A DNA stretch of 15,679 bases. Origin: Nitrososphaeraceae archaeon (GTDB taxonomy: Archaea > Thermoproteota > Nitrososphaeria > Nitrososphaerales > Nitrososphaeraceae). Positions 6,905-12,775 of this stretch are shown piece after piece. The stretch covers positions 1-15,679 of the forward strand of contig JAICQW010000025.1 in the NCBI GenBank assembly GCA_025937665.1. Reading direction: 5' to 3'. Positions within the stretch are counted from its first letter, which is position 1, and every line of letters begins with the position of its first letter. The translations under genes and the position numbers were made by a program. The notes under the pieces were generated by a model that made no database searches, was not told the DNA's origin, and was given only the letters and a program-made list of their open reading frames with translations.

Positions 6905-7372
6905 TTCTTATCGGATAAACATAGTGAGTCCCTCCCTTATTAGTAAGTCCTATTAAGGAGATTATCCCGCGTCGCAAAATTTAATCCTGATGGGAATGTG
7001 GTTGTGATGAACAAGATCCAACCAGTCCCCCCAGGCGTGTTTAAGGCGCTACTACTGATGGGATCTATTATTTAAGAAATTTGATAAAAACTAATAGAAA
7101 AATTTGTTTAATCTTGATTAAAATCTAATTGTCTAGGTCTCTCTTACTTCGGCCTTCGCTCCTATATTTGAATCTGATATTTAAGATAGTGAACTGCGAA
7201 TTTCGGATTGGATTTTCTACCAAGTGGAAGATCAACAAGTGACCTTACAGAAAAATCAGTCAGTTAAAATAAATTCAATTAATCCGCCAACATTAGTTAT
7301 TTCTTAAATACTATAGTCTTCAACTCTGAGGTCATAAGCCTTACGGCCAATAGAAATCCCTCTTTGTAAGAT
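6905..7372. other. 468-base stretch without a firm gene
   Basis: No convincing gene or tRNA is seen. One plus-strand frame (open from about 6946 to TAA 7071-7073) encodes a natural-looking segment containing MNKIQPVPPGVFKALL but has no good start except internal ATG 7007, so it may be a remnant of a lost gene. A 27-codon GTG frame at about 7226-7309 is also possible but weak. The rest is AT-rich and interrupted in all frames. Confidence 0.4.
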
Positions 7373-7507
7373 TTATCGGTTTAATTTATTCAATTCCTTC
7401 GCAGTTATCTTAGTAAGATGTTTTCTTAATATGCGATCCGAACTGACAGTTTTCTTGCTGTTTGATTTTTTTTCCCGTTTTTTAGATTGTTTTTTCTTCT
7501 TTACCAA
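7373..7507 (-). CDS. Possible 44-aa lysine-rich protein
   Basis: From TTG 7505-7507 a frame encodes 44 aa that are extremely basic: repeated Lys runs (KKKKQSKKREKK), then SDRILRKHLTKITAKELNKLN to TAA 7373-7375. A TGA three codons upstream limits the start to TTG. Such short basic proteins are usually nucleic-acid binding, but the A-rich DNA alone could yield Lys runs by chance. The structured-looking C-terminal half is the better support. Divergent from the secreted protein at 7608. Confidence 0.3.
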   Translation of the reverse strand: MVKKKKQSKKREKKSNSKKTVSSDRILRKHLTKITAKELNKLNR

Positions 7508-7607
7508 CTGGTATCACTATGCCTGAAAGTGTTGCTTTATGACCATGTATAAAAGCATTTTAGAATTCTTTTATATTCAGTTTTTGTTAATAGAATTCCG
7601 AACAAAT

Positions 7608-7808
7608 TTGCATAAACTAATCATCATCTTGGCTATTGCAGCATCTGTTGGTATAATTGGTAATTGCTTAGTTGAGTCAGTGGATGCTTGGCACGTCGAA
7701 TTCTCAAGTAAAAAGGAATGTAGAGAAGCATTCATGGAAGTAAGTGGTAAAAATACCGAAGAAGCAAACAGAATTTGCGAAGGGCTAATTCCACACTATA
7801 GTGACTAA
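7608..7808 (+). CDS. Small secreted protein with two cysteines
   Basis: The frame is open from ATG 7539, but a start at TTG 7608 gives a clean signal peptide: HKL, then a hydrophobic core (IIILAIAASVGIIGN), then a cleavage-like site near VDA. A TATA-like TTTTATATT (7569-7577) lies about 33 bases upstream of the TTG, which supports this choice. The mature part, about 45 aa, has the pattern ECREAF...RICE with two Cys that could form a disulphide, and it is rich in Glu and Lys. The first 23 codons of the longer form would put extra hydrophobic and Phe/Tyr-rich residues before the signal, which is unusual. Function unknown. Confidence 0.55.
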   Translation: MHKLIIILAIAASVGIIGNCLVESVDAWHVEFSSKKECREAFMEVSGKNTEEANRICEGLIPHYSD

Positions 7809-7964
7809 CTCGCTGAATTTTTTTATAATTTGTTGTTCATAATATTCAACACCAATACCGACTTCCAATGCTGGTGGGCCCACCCATTCTTGACCCCTTC
7901 GTTTGTATTACTATACCCTGCATTGACCTTGAACCATTATAAGTTAATTTGAACACATTATGTC

Positions 7965-8102
7965 ATGCAGTTACATGATATCTGCCTTAATTGTGGGCAT
8001 AGGAAAGACGAACATAGCCCTGATGGTTCGAGATGTCACAGCGATATGTGCCCTTGTCGTGGGTATAAAACAACTCTCTTGCAATATGGCTCCGATTCCT
8101 AA
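7965..8102 (+). CDS. 45-aa zinc-binding microprotein
   Basis: From ATG 7965 the frame encodes 45 aa dominated by a metal site: CLNCGHRKDEH (residues 7-17), then C24 and a terminal CPC (29-31) followed by RGY. The order C-x2-C-G-H...H...C...C-x-C-x-G-Y is a pattern that I associate with tiny Nitrososphaeria proteins. A TATA-like ATTATAAGTTA (7936-7946) lies about 25 bases upstream, which supports a leaderless mRNA. It faces the 110-aa gene, whose stop is at 8129. Likely one zinc ion and a binding role; no enzymatic motif. Confidence 0.65.
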   Translation: MQLHDICLNCGHRKDEHSPDGSRCHSDMCPCRGYKTTLLQYGSDS

Positions 8103-8128
8103 GATCGGGATCGGACGATTTTCCTTTT

Positions 8129-8461
8129 CTATTTATTGAATTTCACTTTCTTTAAATTATATTTGAATATTCTGAAGAAGCCTTGAAGTGACTCGGGAAT
8201 TAATGGAAGATGAACTTCTACCGAGTTAACTAAGTCATCCCTTGATTTAGCGTCTTTTACAAAGAACTTCATAACTCGCTCATCAGGATAATACTCGAAA
8301 TCGATCTTGTCCCTCTTATTATCGCCCATATCTTTTGCAGCAGTTTCTATGGATAGAGTCCAGTGTTCGAGATCGTTTGGATTGACGACAATTTTATCGA
8401 GAGTTTTAAGAATCTCTTCAAGAGTCCTGTCCTTAATCCTGCCGTTAATCCCAAATACCAT
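8129..8461 (-). CDS. Hypothetical soluble protein
   Basis: The gene encodes 110 aa from ATG 8459-8461. The N-terminal half (TLEEILKTLDKIV, HWTLSIETAAKDMG) looks helical. The second half (KIDFEYYPDERVMKFFVKD, then NSVEVHLPLIPESLQGF) looks like beta strands, ending in a Lys-rich tail. No Cys, metal site, signal or membrane helix. A TATA-like CTTTTCATATAG on the minus strand lies about 25 bases upstream and overlaps a short inverted repeat. It follows an 83-aa membrane gene on the same strand after 55 bases, but it seems to have its own promoter. No family recognised. Confidence 0.6.
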   Translation of the reverse strand: MVFGINGRIKDRTLEEILKTLDKIVVNPNDLEHWTLSIETAAKDMGDNKRDKIDFEYYPDERVMKFFVKDAKSRDDLVNSVEVHLPLIPESLQGFFRIFKYNLKKVKFNK

Positions 8462-8482
8462 GTTGAATATTAGCGTGACTAT

Positions 8483-8498
8483 ATGAAAAGTTTTTCAT
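8483..8498. promoter_or_regulatory. Inverted repeat over the 8461 gene promoter
   Basis: ATGAAAA (8483-8489) and TTTTCAT (8492-8498) are perfect 7-bp arms around GT. The repeat overlaps the TATA-like box about 25-35 bases before the start of the 110-aa gene, so it could be an operator. In A/T-rich DNA such repeats also occur by chance. Confidence 0.3.
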
Positions 8499-8516
8499 CT
8501 ACGTCGTCTTTAATGT

Positions 8517-8768
8517 CTAGGTTCTTTGCATAATTTCTTGTCGTTTAGTCTTCGTTAGGACATATTTCAAAAGAACCATTTGGTCAGTGAATCCATTCTT
8601 TTTCCAAACTAGTTTATAGACAACAAGCGATATCAGATACCACATTATAGAGTTAACAATTATTGCCACAGCGAAACCTAAGAAGTGATTCATTATTACT
8701 CCAGTTATTGTACCACCTATTAGAAACGGAATTTGTCGTTTAATAGCGGACACTACTTCATGATTCAT
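8517..8768 (-). CDS. Small two-span membrane protein
   Basis: The gene encodes 83 aa from ATG 8766-8768. Residues about 14-31 (IPFLIGGTITGVIMNHFL) and 33-53 (FAVAIIVNSIMWYLISLVV) are two adjacent transmembrane helices. The N-terminus is short and the C-terminus is positively charged (KLVWKKNG, KTKRQE), so both ends are probably cytoplasmic by the positive-inside rule. No transporter or channel motif is seen. It sits between the response regulator and the 110-aa gene, all on the minus strand, with separate upstream gaps. Function unknown. Confidence 0.65.
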   Translation of the reverse strand: MNHEVVSAIKRQIPFLIGGTITGVIMNHFLGFAVAIIVNSIMWYLISLVVYKLVWKKNGFTDQMVLLKYVLTKTKRQEIMQRT

Positions 8769-8867
8769 ACTTTAATAACTTATACACAACAAGTCTTAAT
8801 AGGAAGATTTTAGATTTACGTTCGTTAATTTCTAACTTTTCCTAAATCTTCAATCATTACAATTAAT

Positions 8868-9284
8868 TTATTCTGACACATTTGGGCTTTGAGTTTTATC
8901 TAGTAGAGTTAGTAAAGAATCTTGAATTTGACCTAATTTAACAGGTTTTAGTAAGACATCTATGTTCTTGTCAGTAAAAATATCATGTTTTACTATTTCT
9001 TGATCTAAAAGTTCAACTCCAGTAATAAAGACGATACATGCTGAAGGAAACTTCTTTAAGATTTCAATTGCAACCTCAATTCCATTCATGTTGCCAAGCA
9101 ACCTATAATCTATAATGTAAAGGTCTGGAAACTCTATATCGATATCATCTAATATGGTATTGGCGTTAACATAAGTCTTAAGTACTCTATGACCCTTGCT
9201 TGAAAGATAGTCGCTGTATAAGCTTAGAATATCCTCTTCATCATCAAGTATTATTATCGTGTACGTTTTTGTAATTGTTACCAT
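8868..9284 (-). CDS. Stand-alone response-regulator receiver domain
   Basis: The gene encodes 138 aa and is a single CheY-like receiver domain with no output domain. Catalytic positions are intact: the acidic pair D14-D15 (IILDDEED), phospho-acceptor D59 (YIIDYRL), T88 (VFITG) and K113-P114 (LLKPV). It should accept phosphate from a histidine kinase, but no kinase or phosphotransfer gene is in the window, so it is an orphan. Possible roles are a phosphate relay or direct protein binding. The start is ATG 9282-9284; an ORF-free upstream region rich in inverted repeats (9291-9388) probably controls it, with a TATA-like GTATATACTATG about 65 bases upstream. It lies inside the putative element. 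Confidence 0.9.
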   Translation of the reverse strand: MVTITKTYTIIILDDEEDILSLYSDYLSSKGHRVLKTYVNANTILDDIDIEFPDLYIIDYRLLGNMNGIEVAIEILKKFPSACIVFITGVELLDQEIVKHDIFTDKNIDVLLKPVKLGQIQDSLLTLLDKTQSPNVSE

Positions 9285-9290
9285 GTTTAT

Positions 9291-9388
9291 TCAACCCACC
9301 GATCAATTTGTCGAGTTGATTAACAGGTAATAATCATACACCAACATAGTATATACACATTGGTAGGTTGATTCTAATTACTAGAATC
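9291..9388. promoter_or_regulatory. Inverted-repeat-rich upstream region of the response regulator
   Basis: TCAACCCACCGAT (9291-9303) faces ATTGGTAGGTTGA (9359-9371), 13-bp arms with two mismatches across 55 bases. Inside, GATCAA (9301-9306) faces TTGATT (9316-9321), and beyond the right arm GATTCTA (9370-9376) and TAGAATC (9382-9388) form a perfect 7-bp stem around ATTAC. The promoter-like GTATATACTATG (minus strand, about 9345-9356) lies between the long arms. This suggests looping or multi-site regulation, or a structured RNA leader. Confidence 0.4.
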
Positions 9389-9432
9389 GTACAAAATGTT
9401 TACGATTCCTTTCTCACTTGCCAAATCTGCGT

Positions 9433-9728
9433 CTATCTTTTCATTTTGTCTAGATCTTTTAGAGGTAGCCTCCCTTTATTCTTCTTGCGTTGCGTTGCTC
9501 TATTTTCGGGACTTATAAACGTAGACTCCTTGTCAAATGGGTTAGAACTTGTTTCTAAACTATCTTTATGATACTATTAAAATGTGTTTGATGTATTGGA
9601 AATGTATTACCGCAAGAATAACAGGATAAGAACTGTTCATCATCCGGCGCTCTAGGTTCATCTTTCTGTTTTAGTTTAGGACCTGATACGTCAAGTATTA
9701 GACTGTTGCTTAGAATAATAAAGATTGC
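9433..9728 (-). pseudogene. Zinc-finger protein, frameshifted, virus-associated type
   Basis: Two minus-strand frames join into one protein. Frame 1 (from about 9728) reads LDVSGPKLKQKDEPRAPDDE, then SCYSCGNTFPIHQTHFNSI. Near 9552-9560 it must shift to read KDSLETSSNPFDKESTFISP, then a basic tail RKKNKGRLPLKDLDKMKR ending at TAG 9433-9435. The C-x2-C-G-x-x-F/H-x-x-H element followed by an NPFD linker and a basic end looks like small zinc proteins found beside terminase genes in thaumarchaeal proviruses; this comparison is from memory. No start codon remains at the 5' end, and a TAA closes the frame there. It lies downstream of the terminase remnant on the same strand. Confidence 0.6.
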
Positions 9729-9763
9729 TTAAACTTTTTAGGAACAGTGTATTATGTTCTGAT

Positions 9764-9901
9764 ATGTCTTTAAGTTACAACGGAAAATGTGACAAATGTG
9801 GGAAAATACGTCCTGAAATATTGATAGAAGTTTATAAGGAAAGAGGGGACGGTGTGCTTACTCCAATGATTTGGTGTTTAGAATGTCTGCGTAGTGGTTA
9901 G
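9764..9901 (+). CDS. 45-aa zinc-ribbon microprotein
   Basis: From ATG 9764 the frame encodes 45 aa with two Cys knuckles: CDKCG (residues 9-13) and CLEC (38-41), 25 residues apart, which is a standard small zinc ribbon. Between them, KIRPEILIEVYKERGDG suggests a strand-helix hairpin. A TATA-like CTTAAACTTTTTA lies about 27 bases upstream. It is divergent from the zinc-finger pseudogene, only 35 bases away, and intact while that one is broken. Likely DNA- or protein-binding; no named family. Confidence 0.65.
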   Translation: MSLSYNGKCDKCGKIRPEILIEVYKERGDGVLTPMIWCLECLRSG

Positions 9902-9971
9902 TCAAATTCCCCAACTGATAATCTTATTTTTTTAAGTTAATCTAATTTATATTATAACCTTTCAGACTCAA

Positions 9972-10933
9972 TCACAGACCATCTAATAAATCAGAAAATG
10001 ATGTTTGTTCCTTTTTTAGGGTTAATTCTTCAGCATATGCCGTTCTTAAACTAGTAATGAGTTTATCATGTTTTTCATCAATTGCTATTATATTCCTTAG
10101 AAACTATAGCATGTAAATTAGATAACATATTCTTATGTTCGGTTGAAAAGTTTACAGGTCTAATTCTAGTGTTAGGGCCGAATGATTCACTTGTTTCCCA
10201 CGTCAATGGTTCATCCCATCTTATTTTGAGAAGGTTAACCATTGCTCTATTAGAACCATCAATAAAGAATAGAGTATTTTGCCAATTATGTTTTTTCCAT
10301 ATTGACCACCATAACTCGACTATTTTATTTGGATCTCCTTTCTCGATATAGTGACTCTCAATAACTCTTATCTTATCTTCCTTCAGTTCTGGTTTGATAT
10401 GTTCTAGGACTACGATACCTGTTCCTGAACTTGAGAAACCAGGATCTATCCCTACTGATTTTAAAGTGTATAATGAAACTGGAATTTTATCTATTGAATA
10501 TTCTTGGCCCAATTCTATACAGTTGTGAATCTGAGAAGGTAAGAGGGCATATTCCAACTCTTCCTAAGTATTGGCCCCAGTATTCTCTAGGAAATTCCGG
10601 TTCATTCATTTTCTTTTCAATTTCTTTTCTATCATATATTTTATCAAGGCCAACTGTATAATCTAAAACAATTTTACAATACTTAGAGTTAGAGTCCTTT
10701 TCAATACTCTCAAATAATCCGCCTGGTCTATTAGGTGTTGATACCATTATTGTAGTACAATTACTCTTTTCTTCATGGGCCGTAATCGCATGTAATAATT
10801 CATTGTTTACTGAAGGTTCAAAGTAATCTGCTTCATCGATAAACAAGTAAGAAATATCAGTAAAGCCTCTAATATCTCGCACATTTCGAGATGGCATACA
10901 GATTAAATTCGTATTTTTAATCCATAACTCCGT
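9972..10933 (-). pseudogene. Large terminase subunit, truncated and frameshifted
   Basis: The large terminase packages viral DNA with an ATPase and a nuclease domain. Seen: Walker B YLFIDEADYFEP, the coupling segment MVSTPNRPGGLFESI, then EFPREYWGQYLGRVG (about 10550-10610). After a frameshift near 10555 come the RNase H-like nuclease strands SVGIDPGFSSSGTGIVVLEH and LFFIDGSNRAMVNLLK. After a second frameshift near 10085-10095 comes AIDEKHDKLITSLRTAYAEE...SFSDLLDGL, ending at TGA 9972-9974, which holds the last acidic residue of the nuclease. The ATPase N-terminus with Walker A is absent: upstream of about 10933 the same frame switches to integrase sequence. It cannot be functional. Confidence 0.8.
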
Positions 10934-11600
10934 AAACTGATCTCTAATCAAGTAGGAATCATTGTTAATTTTTTCTCCGTTTTTGGTTCTGTATTCTAAA
11001 TATGAATCAATGAAACAGGCACATTCAGGAGTACAAAATGTGTAATATTGTTCGTTTGATCCTTCGTAGACAATTGTAAATTGAATCAATTTTTTCTAGG
11101 TTTCCTGTATCTTAGTTGTGGAATTGCGCCTATTCTTAGTCCCGCCGAGCCATTAATAGTATGGCTACTTTCATCCTCAAGTCGGCACAATTTAGGGCTT
11201 TCGATATTTCTTCATGGGTGTACGGCCTATCTATTATAGTCCTTGAAAACTCACCTTTGAACATGTTTATCTTTTTCTTGTTCAATACAACGTCATTCAT
11301 ATCGAAGTGGTAAATTGCGTTAACCATTGTTGAAATTGAACCTGTTGCCATTTTTCTGGCTCTTAATGACATTATGTATTTAATGATCTGTTTCTGGGGG
11401 TCTGAAATAGTTAGTAAATCAGACATTTTGGTTAAGTTGCAGAATTTCATGTATAGTTTTAAGTTGAATAGATAGTTTGCCTTAGTTACCTCTGATCTTA
11501 TAGAGTTGATAAAATTGAAGTATGATTCGTCTTCCTTTTTATCTAGAGATTCTAATTCAACAGCATGGTCACATGGTTCGTCTTTTTGTATTAATGCCAT
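10934..11600 (-). pseudogene. Tyrosine recombinase (integrase), broken
   Basis: ATG 11598-11600 begins a SAM-like core-binding domain: NFINSIRSEVTKANYLFNLKLYMKFC through YTHEEISKALN and MKVAILLMA, which stops at 11136. A one-base shift near 11145 continues with GSAGLRIGAIPQLRYR, the box I region with its catalytic Arg. A second shift near 11090 continues with TIVYEGSNEQYYTFCTPEC and IDSYLEYRTKNGEKI...YLIRDQF, the middle of the catalytic domain in thaumarchaeal-type integrases. At about 10933 the frame passes straight into terminase sequence, so box II (HxxR) and the catalytic Tyr are gone. It lies 61 bases inside the right 20-bp repeat and was presumably the element's own recombinase. Confidence 0.8.
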
Positions 11601-11621
11601 CTCTAATACCTAAACCTGCGC

Positions 11622-11631
11622 GTCATATGAC
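11622..11631. promoter_or_regulatory. 10-bp palindrome before the integrase
   Basis: GTCATATGAC is a perfect palindrome between the integrase start (11600) and the right 20-bp repeat (11662). It could be a recombinase arm site or an operator of the integrase gene. A similar CGTCAT...ATGACG pair occurs beside the left repeat (4761-4785), outside the element. Confidence 0.3.
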
Positions 11632-11661
11632 AACTAAAATTTAATAGTGAATCTAAACCGC

Positions 11662-11681
11662 CTATTACTATAAAAATATGA
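11662..11681 (+). repeat. 20-bp direct repeat, right copy (putative attR) and promoter
   Basis: This is the identical partner of 4788-4807. It contains ACTATAAAAATATG, the best TATA box for the HTH-CBS gene, whose ATG is at 11704, about 30 bases from the box. The recombination target would thus be the promoter of a host gene, and the duplicated core rebuilds that promoter after integration. Confidence 0.6.
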
Positions 11682-11703
11682 AAACGGAATAAATAATCTG
11701 TAA

Positions 11704-12261
11704 ATGCTTCCCAGGATTGACTATATTAAGCAAGGTAGGGTGAGATTGGGATTAACCCAACGCGAATTGGCAACTCTATCTGGAATCAGCACATCAATGA
11801 TAAATCAAATTGAATCAGGACGATGTAAACCCAGTTATGATACAGCCAAGCGAATATTTGAAGTACTTAGTTCTCAAGAGGGAAAAACCTCATTAAAAGC
11901 TGGGGATATATGTAGTCATGAAGTTATCTCTGTACAAAAAGACGAAAAGTTAGAAGTAGCTATAGAAAAAATGATGAAGAATTCTATAAGTCAGATACCT
12001 GTTATCGATGCTTCAAAAATTGTGGGACTTGTAAGTGAAGATATACTTGCTAGAAAGGTGCTTGAGAGTGATGACAAGAAAATTATCCATCAGGTACCTA
12101 TTTTGCAAATCATGGAACCACCGCCGCCCATCGTCGATATAGCAACTCCTGCAAAAGCCCTCATTCCTCTTGTACGATTTGCGAAATGTGTTCTTGTGAG
12201 CAAAAAGGGTGAAGTTACAGGCATCATTACTATCAGTGATACCCTAAAAATGGCGGAATAA
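11704..12261 (+). CDS. HTH-XRE regulator with two CBS domains
   Basis: The gene encodes 185 aa. Residues about 6-52 form a Cro/C1-type helix-turn-helix (GRVRLGLTQRELATLSGIS then SMINQIESGRCKPSYDTAKRI). After a short linker, two CBS motifs follow: GDICSHEVISVQKDEKLEVAIEKM with SQIPVID and IVGLVSEDIL (about 65-120), and IMEPPPPIVDIATPAKALIPLV with KGEVTGIITISDTL (about 130-183). This order is the archaeal family of predicted regulators with C-terminal CBS domains; CBS pairs usually bind adenosine nucleotides such as AMP, ATP or SAM, so it probably couples DNA binding to energy state. Its promoter overlaps the right 20-bp repeat, and before integration it would have been divergent from prf1. Confidence 0.92.
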   Translation: MLPRIDYIKQGRVRLGLTQRELATLSGISTSMINQIESGRCKPSYDTAKRIFEVLSSQEGKTSLKAGDICSHEVISVQKDEKLEVAIEKMMKNSISQIPVIDASKIVGLVSEDILARKVLESDDKKIIHQVPILQIMEPPPPIVDIATPAKALIPLVRFAKCVLVSKKGEVTGIITISDTLKMAE

Positions 12262-12269
12262 CGTCAGAC

Positions 12270-12407
12270 TCATTCTCTCAAGTTTTCCAAGCCGACGCAG
12301 CAATCTGCATTCTTTAAACAATTCTCACAAATGTTTATCGAACTTTCGTCTGGTAGTGAAACTTCGCACAATGCGCATTTTCGTCCAGCAGCATTTGACA
12401 TATGCAT
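12270..12407 (-). CDS. 45-aa zinc-ribbon protein
   Basis: From ATG 12405-12407 the frame encodes 45 aa: MHMSNAAGRKC, with Cys pairs CALC (residues 11-14) and CENC (28-31), and a further CC at 36-37. A second ATG two codons later is an alternative start. A strong TATA-like AAAATATATATC (12424-12435, minus strand) lies about 20-30 bases upstream. Converges with the HTH-CBS gene, whose stop is 8 bases away. Probably a single zinc ribbon; function unknown. Confidence 0.7.
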   Translation of the reverse strand: MHMSNAAGRKCALCEVSLPDESSINICENCLKNADCCVGLENLRE

Positions 12408-12500
12408 ATCATATTGTATCATGTGATATATATTTTCGGAAATTGTGGTGGCAAGAAAACATGAAAATTTATTCTCAATTGATTGCCTAATTCGTTTTGT

Positions 12501-12653
12501 TTATACCTTCAGATCAAATTTTCGCTTCTTCTTTACGTCATCAATTATCCATTTTGTAACCAATATCAGTCCAAATATTGGAAAGCTACCGATGAATAGA
12601 TACGGGAAAATGGCAAGAAACATTGACGGCTCAAATATTTCCATACTCACCAT
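12501..12653 (-). CDS. 50-aa single-span membrane protein
   Basis: From ATG 12651-12653 the frame encodes 50 aa. Residues about 10-33 are a hydrophobic helix with aromatic residues and a central Pro-Gly-Pro region (FLAIFPYLFIGSFPIFGLILV), followed by a strongly basic tail KWIIDDVKKKRKFDLKV. This predicts a membrane segment with a cytoplasmic C-terminus. A TATA-like ATTATATTATAC (12668-12679, minus strand) lies about 20 bases upstream. The overlapping plus-strand frame at 12445-12672 is its antisense shadow. Function unknown. Confidence 0.65.
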   Translation of the reverse strand: MVSMEIFEPSMFLAIFPYLFIGSFPIFGLILVTKWIIDDVKKKRKFDLKV

Positions 12654-12775
12654 ACAATCTATACAAGTATAATATAATTCTGTAGTCCCATATTCTTTGC
12701 AAATCAGAGTAGACCTATTGCTAGATAATCATCTGCCGTCGCTCTTTTTCCAACACCATAAAAGTGGAATACTAG

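Larger units (their letters stand above)
4788..11681. mobile_element. Degraded integrated element (provirus-like), about 6.9 kb
   Basis: Seen: a perfect 20-bp direct repeat bounds the region, and a tyrosine-recombinase remnant lies about 60 bases inside the right copy. Inside are a large-terminase remnant, a zinc-finger pseudogene, a fluoride riboswitch with a CrcB pseudogene, a stand-alone response regulator, an AbrB-like two-gene operon and several small proteins. Joining the outer flanks gives an ordinary divergent intergenic region between prf1 and the HTH-CBS gene. Known: recombinase-mediated integration duplicates a short core, and large terminases belong to tailed viruses. Inferred: this is a provirus remnant carrying accessory genes. 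No capsid, portal or replication genes are visible, so most of the virus has been lost, or terminase and cargo came in separately. Confidence 0.6.

Noticed and set aside
9368..9571. 67-codon plus ORF
   Set aside because: It is antisense to the zinc-finger pseudogene, whose minus-strand coding pattern is clearer.
10078..10557. Separate 159-aa gene with VGIDPG motif (for example a RuvC-like nuclease)
   Set aside because: The motif order continues the terminase from the preceding frame and continues again in a third frame beyond 10078, so it is the nuclease domain of one broken terminase.
12445..12672. 75-codon plus ORF
   Set aside because: Antisense shadow of the 50-aa membrane protein; no promoter or domain support.
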